Source of the DNA: UBA2031 sp037189985
GTDB lineage: Bacteria; Pseudomonadota; Gammaproteobacteria; Pseudomonadales; Moraxellaceae
Length of the DNA stretch: 64,000 bases
Assembly (NCBI GenBank): GCA_037189985.1
Contig: JBBCJX010000018.1
Coordinates: forward strand, 230,056-294,055
Direction: 5' to 3'
Shown here: piece after piece, positions 16,476 through 25,666 of the stretch
Layout: each line of letters opens with the position of its first letter
How positions within the stretch are numbered: the stretch's first letter is position 1
Notes under the pieces: model-generated
The model's database searches: none
Told to the model about the DNA's origin: nothing
The model's input: only the letters and a program-made list of their open reading frames with translations
Made by a program: the position numbers and the translations under genes

Positions 16476-17174
16476 ATGATGAAGCGATGGAATATGCCTT
16501 GGTGGGGATGGCTCCTGCCGGCGCTGATCATACTGGTTGTTGTGGGCATGCGATGGTGGCCCGCCGGTGTGTCCGGCTTCAGCCTGCTCAAGGCACACCA
16601 TGGCGAGCTTGTTGCCTGGGTGTCGGCTGCCCCTTTGTTGGCTGCCGGCAGTTTCTTTGTGGTCTTTGTGCTGGCCACTTCCCTGTCGATCCCGGTAGCC
16701 ACCCTGCTGACGCTGTTGGCGGGCTCGCTCTTCGGCTTTACGGAAGCACTGCTGCTGGTGTCCTTTGCCAGTACTGCCGGCGCCACGCTGGCCATGCTGT
16801 TTTCGCGTTACTTCTTTCGTGAGCCTGTAGAGCAGCGCTGGCCACGTTGGGTGTCTGCCATCAACCGGGGGCTGGAGCGGGACGGTGACTTCTACCTACT
16901 GGCCCTGCGTCTTGCGCCGACTCCTCCCTACTTTGTCGTGAACCTGCTGATGGGGCTGACCCGGCTGCCGGCCTGGCGGTTTTTCCTGGTCAGTCAGATA
17001 GGCATGCTGCCCCTGGACGTGGTGTTCGTGAATGCTGGCCGGACACTGGCAACACTGGACTCTCCCGAAGACATTCTGGATGCCGGCACGCTCGCGGCCC
17101 TCATGCTGGCAGGATTGCTGCCGCTGGTGTTGCGCAAGCTGATGCGTCCGCCTGCGGAGATCAGTTCTCGCTGA
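16476..17174 (+). CDS. TVP38/TMEM64 (DedA-like, VTT domain) membrane protein
   Basis: A 232-residue inner-membrane protein. The VTT core spans about 65-190: SIPVATLLTLLAGSLFGF, the glycine-rich STAGATLAML re-entrant part, RYFFREPV, and RLAPTPPYFVVNLLMGLT with a conserved-type Arg/Pro. Members are thought to move lipids or support membrane homeostasis; the substrate is not known here. ATG at 16476 (or 16479) follows GAGGGG. It converges on the histidine kinase gene. Confidence 0.85.
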   Translation: MMKRWNMPWWGWLLPALIILVVVGMRWWPAGVSGFSLLKAHHGELVAWVSAAPLLAAGSFFVVFVLATSLSIPVATLLTLLAGSLFGFTEALLLVSFASTAGATLAMLFSRYFFREPVEQRWPRWVSAINRGLERDGDFYLLALRLAPTPPYFVVNLLMGLTRLPAWRFFLVSQIGMLPLDVVFVNAGRTLATLDSPEDILDAGTLAALMLAGLLPLVLRKLMRPPAEISSR

Positions 17175-17180
17175 CAGGGC

Positions 17181-18464
17181 TCAGCTGTGGCTGGAGATGC
17201 CGGGCAGGTAAAGGCGGATGCGCGTGCCTTCCCCGGGTTTGCTGTCCACTTCGATATGGCCACCGGCGTGATGGATGATCTGCTGCACGATGGCCAGGCC
17301 AAGGCCGGTGCCGCTGTCGCCTTTCGTGGTGAAGAAAGGCTCGAACATGAGTTCCTGTGTGCTGATGTCCATGCCGCAGCCGGTATCGGCCACTTCGATC
17401 ACGACATGCTGGCCTTCGTCTGCATGCGGCGCTGCCGTATAAAGCCTTATCAAGACACTTCCCTTGTCCGGCATGGCGTCCCTTGCATTGACGACCAGAT
17501 TCAGCACCGCCCGTTCGATCTGTGCCGGATCAATGAAGACACGGCAGAGGTCATGTGCAAGGTCCATCTCCAGTGCGACACGTCCGCCGGCTGCCATAGC
17601 CAGCAGGCTGCGGTAGTTCAGCAATACCTGCTCCAGATCGGCCACGACCGGACGACAGGGCAACTCCTGGCTGAGTGTCAGCAACTCCTGTGTCAGCTCG
17701 GTGCCATGCTCCACGGCATGCAGCAGTTCGCGGCTGTAGCCTTGCAGCTTTTCGTTGTCGGGTGCTGTGCTTGCCATCAGTTCGGCATAACCAGTCACCG
17801 CACCCAGCAGGTTGCGGAAGTCGTGGGCCATGCCTGCTGCCAGCCGACCCATGGTGCCGGCGCGCTGCAATTCCATGACATGCGACTGGACACTGCCCAG
17901 CGTGCTTTCTGCCTGCAGGCGCTGTGACTCGACATGAAGGCGGGCAATGATGTCGGCAACATTAGCGGCAAACTCACAGTCTGCCGTAGTCCACTGTCGC
18001 GGCTCGCCGATGTGCTCGTGGCAGACAATGCCGGCAATGCGACCGTTAGCATATATCGGGGCATCCAGCATGGAAGTGATGCCCAACGGATCGAAATAGG
18101 CAGCACGAAACTCTTCGACGATGACATCGTTGCGCACATCCGTTACGGCAATCACACGCCGTGCCGACATGGCCCGGAAGTAATTAGGGAAATCCTGCGC
18201 ATAAAGCACGCTGCCCTCAAAGACATCGCGCGTGTGGGGCTGATAGAGGAATTCGCAACGGATGGAGCGGTTGTCTGCGGACAGCAGCCATATGCTGAGG
18301 CGGGCGACATCCACGGTTTCCGCCACAATCGCTGCCAGTGCCCGCACGGCATTACGTAAGGGACGGTCGCGGGCAACGCTGATGCGCGCAAGCTGGATGC
18401 GTGCCGCCTCATGACGCAAGGCCACACTGGAAAAGGAGCCGTTGTCCTGTTGCATGCCTGTCAT
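17181..18464 (-). CDS. Soluble GAF-domain sensor histidine kinase
   Basis: A 427-residue protein without membrane helices. A GAF-type sensor covers about 20-180 (the LDAPIYANGRIAGIVCHEH core is seen), then a short coiled region. The kinase core follows: H-box GMAHDFRNLLGAVTGYAEL with the phospho-accepting His, N-box LVVNARDAMPDKGS, G1 DTGCGMD and G2 GTGLGLAIVQQI. AGGAGG lies just before the ATG at 18464, which is preferred over an upstream ATG at 18491. No response regulator is adjacent, so it is an orphan kinase sensing a cytosolic small molecule or redox state. Confidence 0.9.
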   Translation of the reverse strand: MTGMQQDNGSFSSVALRHEAARIQLARISVARDRPLRNAVRALAAIVAETVDVARLSIWLLSADNRSIRCEFLYQPHTRDVFEGSVLYAQDFPNYFRAMSARRVIAVTDVRNDVIVEEFRAAYFDPLGITSMLDAPIYANGRIAGIVCHEHIGEPRQWTTADCEFAANVADIIARLHVESQRLQAESTLGSVQSHVMELQRAGTMGRLAAGMAHDFRNLLGAVTGYAELMASTAPDNEKLQGYSRELLHAVEHGTELTQELLTLSQELPCRPVVADLEQVLLNYRSLLAMAAGGRVALEMDLAHDLCRVFIDPAQIERAVLNLVVNARDAMPDKGSVLIRLYTAAPHADEGQHVVIEVADTGCGMDISTQELMFEPFFTTKGDSGTGLGLAIVQQIIHHAGGHIEVDSKPGEGTRIRLYLPGISSHS

Positions 18465-18649
18465 ACCTGCCTCCTGCCTGTTGACGGGCACTCCGGAACC
18501 GCGGGAGCGCAGGGCCAGTATATGAGGCGGGCAAGGTCAGGAAGACTGCTGTCTGGCGGCAGACGCGTCGTTCATCCTGCTTATCCTGCCTGTCATCGCC
18601 GCCGGACGATGAGCGGATGCAAAAGGCTGGTCTGAGGGGAGAGCGGTTG

Positions 18650-19081
18650 TCAGAGGTGTTGCTCCACCCACTGCCGGAATTGTGTGGCGGGAAGAGCGCC
18701 GGAGAGGCGCGCGATCTCGCGGCCCTGCCTGAAGATGGCCAGGGTGGGAATGCTGCGGATGGCAAAGCGCTGGGCCAGTGCGGGCTCGGCTTCGGTATCC
18801 ACTTTTGCCAGGCGCACACGGGGTTCGAGAAGGGAGGCGGATTGCTGGAAGGTGGGGGCAAATTGCCGGCAGGGGCCACACCACGGTGCCCAGAAATCCA
18901 CGACGACAGGCAGGTCTCCGCCGATATGGGCATCCAGGTTGGCGGCACCAAGCGTTACAGGCTCTGCCACGAAAAGCATCTGCTTGCAGGCACCACACTT
19001 GCCGCCTTCGCTCAGTCGTTCCACCGGCACGCGGTTGCGGCGATGACAATGTGGGCAGGCGATCAGTAGGGGAGTATTCAC
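18650..19081 (-). CDS. trxC: Thioredoxin 2 (TrxC) with N-terminal zinc finger
   Basis: Cytosolic disulfide reductase. From the GTG at 19081 the protein has 143 residues (E. coli TrxC 139) and starts VNTPLLIACPHC like that family. Two CxxC pairs (9-12, 29-32) form the zinc finger; the thioredoxin active site WCGPC is at 67-71 within VVVDFWAPWCGPC. IPTLAIFRQGRE carries the cis-proline. Longer ATG starts upstream run into non-homologous sequence. It may be co-transcribed with the CsbD gene 115 bases upstream. Confidence 0.93.
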   Translation of the reverse strand: MNTPLLIACPHCHRRNRVPVERLSEGGKCGACKQMLFVAEPVTLGAANLDAHIGGDLPVVVDFWAPWCGPCRQFAPTFQQSASLLEPRVRLAKVDTEAEPALAQRFAIRSIPTLAIFRQGREIARLSGALPATQFRQWVEQHL

Positions 19082-19196
19082 GGGGAGTAATGGCTCAGGT
19101 TGCCGGACAGGCAGGAGATAAGGCCTTGCCCAGCAAACTGCAAGGCCCGCGAAAATGCTTGCAGGTATTTCTTTAGGGCAGCGTGTTGGAGGGGCC

Positions 19197-19550
19197 TCAG
19201 GGTTCCTTGCCCCGTACATCGTTTTCGCCTTGCTCTCCATGGCGTTGCGATGGGCCGGGAGCCGGATTCTCAACATACTGGTTGATGGTCATGTTGCCGT
19301 TCATTTCGCTCAGCTTCTGGAAGAAATCTTTCTTTTCTGTGCCTTGAAGGTCGGGGTGCCTTTCCAGGAAAGCACGGATTTCCTGACGTGCCTGTTCCCG
19401 GCTGCGTCCGTAGCGCTCTTGCAGGACCCCAAGCAGGTGATCGTGGCCTGCCTGGGCTTTTTGCACGTCATTGTCGGTGAGCTCGGCCCAGGTCGAGCGT
19501 GCGCTTGCCATGAGTTGTTTCCACTGTCCTGAGAGCGTGTCGCTGTTCAT
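19197..19550 (-). CDS. CsbD-family stress protein
   Basis: A 117-residue hydrophilic protein. Its first 70 residues match the CsbD pattern: MNSDTLSGQWKQLMASARST, then WAELTDNDVQ and LLGVLQERYGRSREQA. The tail (about 85-117) is a low-complexity extension. CsbD proteins are general-stress proteins of unknown biochemical role. GGGAG precedes the start. trxC follows in the same direction, consistent with a stress setting. Confidence 0.85.
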   Translation of the reverse strand: MNSDTLSGQWKQLMASARSTWAELTDNDVQKAQAGHDHLLGVLQERYGRSREQARQEIRAFLERHPDLQGTEKKDFFQKLSEMNGNMTINQYVENPAPGPSQRHGEQGENDVRGKEP

Positions 19551-19927
19551 GATGGGCTCCCTATCCCTGCTGCGAGGCAGGCTCCTGTGGCGGGCGCAGC
19601 GGGCTTGTGCCCGCTGCGGATTTGCTCCGGCGTGTCAGCGGTCACGCTGGGGTTGGCGATCCTGGGGGCGCTCGCGCTCGTCTTCCTGTTCTTGCCGACG
19701 GCGTGGGGTTTCTTCTTCAGCCATGATGATTCTCTTTTCCATGATTTGCCTGCAGGATTGCAGAGCCTTCAGCATGGCGGAGTGGCGCAGGCGGAATCCA
19801 GAAGGACTTTGGAGGAGAAGTTGAAGAGAGGTGTTTCATTGTGAAATGAAAGCGGTATTTTCCGTAATCCGCTTTGGAGACTGCTCTTGCAGCCTGACGT
19901 GACACGTCAGGCGTTTCCTCAAGCTCC
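19551..19927. other. Intergenic region with only doubtful small frames
   Basis: About 375 bases. Two mutually exclusive small frames overlap: a plus-strand GTG frame 19587-19844 with a hydrophobic centre, and a minus-strand frame of 35 codons ending near 19635 that encodes an Arg/Glu-rich peptide (MAEEETPRRRQEQEDERERP). Neither has a decisive ribosome site, so neither is called. Otherwise it is the promoter region of the CsbD gene. Confidence 0.4.
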
Positions 19928-20395
19928 TCAGAAAATGCCTGCCTGAAGCGGCTGGTCTTTTTTCAGGCCCCAGCCATCAGCGCGCAGCGCTCTCGGGTTT
20001 TCGCAGGGCTGTGCCAGCAGCGTCAGAGTATAGAAAACGTCACGACCCAGACAGATTTCGTAAATCAGGGTGTGCTCGCCGGCATCAAGACGGATGCCGG
20101 TAGTGTGTTCGTCCACGGGTGAAGCGAGCACGAGCTCTGCACTCTCCAGCAGGGAGAGTGGTACGCACAAAGTACGCTGGGCACGCTTGTCGGCAGAAAA
20201 GCGCAAGGGCTGGCGAATAATCACGTCAGCCCCGAACTCTTCGTCGGACAAGGGATCCAGCATCAACAGGCCGGGAAGGATGAGGACGCCCTGTGCCTGG
20301 TTGCCGGGCCCCCAGGTACATTCCTCATCGCTGAACTCGCGTGTGCTGACAATGAGGAGGCTCTGGCTGATGGCGAGATCGATCTTGCGTTCCAT
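19928..20395 (-). CDS. Hypothetical protein, 155 residues, possibly ComJ-like
   Basis: Starting at the ATG at 20395, which gives a compact soluble protein (MERKIDLAISQSLLIVSTRE). A late segment (VPLSLLESAELVLASPVDE, then LDAGEHTLIYEI) looks like the beta-rich core I associate with the ComJ family of small regulator or immunity-type proteins. This is a weak pattern match. There are no membrane segments and no partner gene nearby. It could equally be an unrelated lineage-specific protein. Confidence 0.55.
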   Translation of the reverse strand: MERKIDLAISQSLLIVSTREFSDEECTWGPGNQAQGVLILPGLLMLDPLSDEEFGADVIIRQPLRFSADKRAQRTLCVPLSLLESAELVLASPVDEHTTGIRLDAGEHTLIYEICLGRDVFYTLTLLAQPCENPRALRADGWGLKKDQPLQAGIF

Positions 20396-20648
20396 GGAGA
20401 GAGGCTCGGGAAAATGGAGGCGCAACGATAGCGGAGCATCCCCTCATCGGCCAGTGCTTTGCCATGTTCGCCGTGTGTGTCGAGCGAGACCTCCATGTCG
20501 CGCCTTGGTTTCCCGCTCCTGTTCTTGGGTGGTCACATTCCAAAGCGGCAAAGCGCACGATATCAGCTGGCCTATTTTCTCTTCCGGAAAGAGCGGGAAA
20601 AGCCGGGTATGGGTTTGCCCGCTCTGTATATCAGCGGTGCTGTTTCCC

Positions 20649-20888
20649 TTACGACTTCAGCGCAGAAATGTCCGCCCCGAAATTGATGTGGAAGGGCAAT
20701 CCGTCGATGACCAGTGCCGGCACGGATTTCACGCCCGCTTTCTCTGCCTCCGCCAAGCGGCCGGGTGTGTTGCCCAAGTGAACGATTTCCACATTGAAGC
20801 GAGCCGGGTCCAACGCCCTGGCGACCTGTTGCTCTGCCTCGATACAGACGGGGCAGCCGGCATGGTAGAAAATGGCAGTGCTTTTCAT
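20649..20888 (-). CDS. Small thioredoxin/glutaredoxin-fold CPVC protein
   Basis: A 79-residue cytosolic redox protein. The dithiol CPVC is at 12-15 (AIFYHAGCPVCIEAEQQVA), and VKSVPALVIDG carries the cis-proline expected of the fold. GGAGGAATCATC precedes the ATG at 20888, which fixes the start. It is transcribed divergently from an HxlR-type regulator across 131 bases, a common arrangement in which a thiol-sensing HxlR protein controls a redox gene. Confidence 0.8.
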   Translation of the reverse strand: MKSTAIFYHAGCPVCIEAEQQVARALDPARFNVEIVHLGNTPGRLAEAEKAGVKSVPALVIDGLPFHINFGADISALKS

Positions 20889-20924
20889 GATGATTCCTCC
20901 GCTTGATGCACTCTGTAAGGGCTT

Positions 20925-20970
20925 GCGCGGCATCGCTACGCAGGGCCATGCTCTCGCCTCAATGCCGCGC
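20925..20970. promoter_or_regulatory. 9-bp inverted repeat between redox gene and HxlR regulator
   Basis: GCGCGGCAT at 20925-20933 and its reverse complement ATGCCGCGC at 20962-20970, 28 bases apart, lie in the divergent promoter region. It could be an operator pair or a leader hairpin; no direct evidence for either. Confidence 0.35.
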
Positions 20971-21019
20971 TGACCAGCAGGCACAAAGCGGTGCATTACT
21001 TACTTTCTGGTGTGGATTG

Positions 21020-21349
21020 ATGAATCCAAAAGGAAAAAATATTCCGGCCGAGGCGGGGCACTATCGCTGCCTGGAAGATGTGATCGGCTGCAAGTGGTCG
21101 GTGAGCGTGCTCATGGCTGCCGCTGATGGCATTACCCGCCCCGGTGCCATGGAGCGCCATATCCCGGCGATTTCCACCAAGGTGCTGAATGAAAGGCTGC
21201 GCAAGCTCACGGCTTACGGCCTGCTGCGGCAGGAGCGCTTTCCCGAGGTGCCTCCGCGCACCGAATACCATCTCACGGATTTTGGTGCGCAGGTTACGGC
21301 GCTAGTACAGCAGTTGCGTAGCCTGGATACTGCCAACAACTCTGCGTGA
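21020..21349 (+). CDS. HxlR-family transcriptional regulator
   Basis: A 109-residue winged-helix protein. It has the HxlR start CLEDVIGCKWSVSVLMAA (Cys17 and Cys24 flank the first helix), recognition-helix region ISTKVLNERLRKLTAYGLL and wing RTEYHLTDFG. Cysteines at this place serve as thiol sensors in several members of the family. The divergent neighbour is a CPVC redox protein, so control of that gene in response to electrophiles or oxidants is a sensible inference. The upstream in-frame start at 20903 lies in the promoter region and is rejected. Confidence 0.88.
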   Translation: MNPKGKNIPAEAGHYRCLEDVIGCKWSVSVLMAAADGITRPGAMERHIPAISTKVLNERLRKLTAYGLLRQERFPEVPPRTEYHLTDFGAQVTALVQQLRSLDTANNSA

Positions 21350-21354
21350 GTTTT

Positions 21355-22146
21355 TTAGTGAGGGACAACACCTTTCACGGCGTGTGCGCGGGCCGTACAA
21401 GCAATCCGGCCATCCGGCAGGGTGTGCAGCTTTTCGCGCATTTCGACTTGTAGCTCCCGGGCAAGATCAGGCGGCAGCTCACCAAGGGCCTTGCTGGCAC
21501 TTGGTGCACCGAGTGCGGTTGTCCAGTAGTCGTCAAAGTCGGCGAAGTGGCGTTCCACGGTGATGGCCCGTGTTTCAATCTCGACCAGACCCGCTCCCTG
21601 CCAGAGCGCGTGCAGGTTCTGCAGCTCCGATGCTTCCGGGCTTGGCGGCGTGGGAATCGCGATGCCACGACGGCGCAAAGCATCGAGCAGAGAGGTATAG
21701 GGAAAACCGCCACCCGAGAGATCCCAGGCATAGGCCGACACGCTGCCACCAGGGCGTACCACCCGCGCCATTTCAGCCACGCCCTTTGCAGGGTCCGGCA
21801 CGAAGAAAATCACCAGTGGCATCACCGCCGCATCTAGGCTGCTGTCCGGGAAGGGCAGAGCCATGGCATCGCCTTGATGAAAATTCACGTCGCTCAGCAG
21901 AGGCTGTGCTTTGGCGTAGGCTAGTTGCTCGATGGAAGGGTCCAGCCCGTCCACGGCACCAGGCGCGTAATGTGTGATCAGCAGTTCCGTGAAGGCTCCG
22001 TTGCCACAGCCCACGTCCAGCCAGTGTGCACCTGCAGGCGGTGCCAGCCAGTCGAGAAAAGTCACTCCCGCAATGCGGCTCCAGCTACCCATATAGCGTT
22101 CGTAGGTGGCTCCGTTGTTGAAGCGGATGGTGGGAGTGGTCGTCAT
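21355..22146 (-). CDS. Class I SAM-dependent methyltransferase
   Basis: A 263-residue protein with the Rossmann-like methyltransferase fold. Motif I is WLDVGCGNGAFTELL (about 42-56), the acidic loop is VDGLDPS, and motif II/III regions are QGDAMALPFPDSSLDAAV and MARVVRPGG. It belongs to the UbiE/COQ5-like group (Methyltransf_11 type). The substrate is unknown and there is no neighbouring pathway gene. It converges on the HxlR gene with five bases between stops. Confidence 0.88.
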   Translation of the reverse strand: MTTTPTIRFNNGATYERYMGSWSRIAGVTFLDWLAPPAGAHWLDVGCGNGAFTELLITHYAPGAVDGLDPSIEQLAYAKAQPLLSDVNFHQGDAMALPFPDSSLDAAVMPLVIFFVPDPAKGVAEMARVVRPGGSVSAYAWDLSGGGFPYTSLLDALRRRGIAIPTPPSPEASELQNLHALWQGAGLVEIETRAITVERHFADFDDYWTTALGAPSASKALGELPPDLARELQVEMREKLHTLPDGRIACTARAHAVKGVVPH

Positions 22147-22570
22147 GGCGGTGTCTCGTGCAGGGAGTTCTGCGCGATTCTAGGTGACTTTGATGACGTG
22201 TGATGAAGATATGCGCCTTTCATCAATATTACTGTTGCCAGCGTTGCCAGCCCAGGCTTCGGCCATCCACCCGTTCTTGACCCAGCAGTGAATGCTTGAG
22301 TGGGTCAATCCCCCTGTGTCTTATCCTGGCGATGCCGTGACATGATTGTAATCCATGGCAAAGAAAAAGCAGGGTAAGCGGGAGGGAATAAAGGCGGCAT
22401 GAAGACGGTTTCCCACGCGAGGTGGGTGAGGAATTGACGATGATGATTTATTCGGAGAAAAGTCACGATGCGCAAAAAATCTGTAGTGGTGTTGAGTCAA
22501 TGGAAGGGTCGCTTGTGTAGGTGAGGCGTATCCATCCTGTACTTGCTGAGTGACGTAGGGCGCAAGCTTG
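22147..22570. other. Gene-poor region bordering an AT-rich patch
   Basis: About 420 bases with no supported gene. It contains the inverted repeat TTGACCCA/TGGGTCAA (22277-22284 and 22301-22308). It also has a 15-codon frame at 22356-22403 encoding a Lys-rich peptide (MAKKKQGKREGIKAA) without a clear ribosome site, perhaps a remnant. Composition drifts toward AT from here to 23700. Confidence 0.4.
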
Positions 22571-23665
22571 TTAGTCTTTGGATTTCTGGGTTGCCTTAAT
22601 TAGGTTTGCAAGATCAGATAATCCCTCAAAGGCATGGGGAGTCTTCTCATGGTTGGCGACGATCCCACTAAATATTAAGCTCTCAAATTTTGAGAAATCG
22701 GATTTGCTTTCTGACTTAAATTTTGTGAACTCTTTGATGAACTTGGCGGATGCAATTTTTACGTCAATCTGGAGTATTTGTGCCTCAACAGATTTAAAGT
22801 GATTGTACGTTGTTCTTGCGAAAAAAATTAGCAATAGCTCAACTCCAATAAATGGAATCCCTGATAGAATAAATCTCTCTATATCGATTTTAGATGGCAA
22901 AGAAAGAATTTCGGCGTTGTGGAATATTAAGCTGACCGGAATAATAATAGTTGTTAAGGCTAATATAGCTAGGGTTGCTAAGGTGTATTTAGACTCGGTT
23001 GCTTTTGATTTTCTAAAGACTTCGTAAGAAGCAGCAAGAGCCTCTATGCTAAGGCCAATTTTATGTTTCTCAATGATTTGGGCGTAGTGATCAGAGAGGT
23101 CTTTTGCGGACTCTATTTGATCATGCCATTCGTCATTAAATGATTTTGCATCATTTAATGACTCTCGCATCTTTCGAGTTGCTTCTTCTGTTTTCCCAAG
23201 TAATTCTGTTGATAAGCTGTCCTCAAGCTCGTTTGGTATTCTAATTAAAAGATGATGAAAGTAGGCGTAAATTTGTGAGTTGACAATGTCAAATGATATT
23301 GTTCCTAGGAATATTAGTGATATTTTTGATGATAGTTCTTGGTTTATCTCCAAAGAAAAATCAAATTTTTCTGCTTCCATGATGTAAATCAGTGCCAGGA
23401 TTCGAGAAGCCAATAATATGGGCCTGTCAGTTTCACCGGCGTCAATTGCTCCGATCAAGGTTTGAATTTGAGTCTTTAGTGTTTTCGAGCGCGATGCGGA
23501 TTGACTCTTTAGCAGAGTTTCAAGAGAGCGAACAAAAATGTTTGCTGAATACTCTGCTACTACTTTAATTAAGGTTTCTTTCAGCGAAGGTTTGCTTTCA
23601 GCTTGAAGGTTCTCAATGCTTCCTGATGCAATAACAATTAGTCTATCAAAGTGTGCTTTTTCCAT
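22571..23665 (-). CDS. Unknown helical membrane protein in an AT-rich patch
   Basis: A 364-residue protein, clearly AT-rich in base use (many AAA, ATT, TTT codons) against GC-rich neighbours, which points to transfer. The N-terminal 220 residues are mostly helical with coiled-coil character (ELLGKTEEATRKMRESLND). Two hydrophobic helices follow (LATLAILALTTIIIPVSLIF and FILSGIPFIGVELLLIFFA, about 228-285), then a Lys/Ser-rich helical tail. I do not recognise a family. The ATG at 23665 is the likeliest start, though no strong ribosome site is seen. The layout resembles membrane effectors of some defence modules, but no partner gene is present, so this is only a thought. Confidence 0.65.
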   Translation of the reverse strand: MEKAHFDRLIVIASGSIENLQAESKPSLKETLIKVVAEYSANIFVRSLETLLKSQSASRSKTLKTQIQTLIGAIDAGETDRPILLASRILALIYIMEAEKFDFSLEINQELSSKISLIFLGTISFDIVNSQIYAYFHHLLIRIPNELEDSLSTELLGKTEEATRKMRESLNDAKSFNDEWHDQIESAKDLSDHYAQIIEKHKIGLSIEALAASYEVFRKSKATESKYTLATLAILALTTIIIPVSLIFHNAEILSLPSKIDIERFILSGIPFIGVELLLIFFARTTYNHFKSVEAQILQIDVKIASAKFIKEFTKFKSESKSDFSKFESLIFSGIVANHEKTPHAFEGLSDLANLIKATQKSKD

Positions 23666-23670
23666 AATGA

Positions 23671-23693
23671 ATGCGGCGCCAGATTGGCGCCGC
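23671..23693 (-). other. Strong hairpin between ettA and the AT-rich gene
   Basis: ATGCGGCGCC pairs with GGCGCCGCAT around the 5-base loop on either side of 23682. No T run follows on the minus strand, so it may be an mRNA-stabilising or weak terminator structure after ettA, or a boundary mark of the AT-rich patch. Confidence 0.45.
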
Positions 23694-23709
23694 ATACCTC
23701 CGTAAGTGA

Positions 23710-25371
<1,662 letters not shown>

Positions 25372-25666
25372 TCTGGATGCTACCTGCAATGAATCAGGCC
25401 CCGGGCGATGATGCCCAAGGCGGGGAAAGTCCGGGGATATAAAGTAAAAAAGCCGTAAGGAAACGGCCGGTGGGCGGCAAGTATACCGGCTTGCCGCAGT
25501 ACGGCCATGCCGAGTGGCAAAATATGCCGGCAGTATGGTGCTTTGTGCAATTGTGTTCCGGCTCACAGATTGGCTATAACGGACACGCTCATGCCTGCCT
25601 CTGTGTCGGCGGGAAGCCGTCAGTCACTGCCACTGACCCATAACAACAATAATCCGGGGATTCCCC

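Noticed and set aside
19587..19844. Small plus-strand frame with hydrophobic centre, and overlapping minus-strand frame with Arg/Glu-rich peptide
   Set aside because: They exclude each other and neither has a convincing ribosome binding site or homologue that I know.
22356..22403. 15-codon Lys-rich frame
   Set aside because: Too short, with no ribosome site. Kept only as a note on the gene-poor region.
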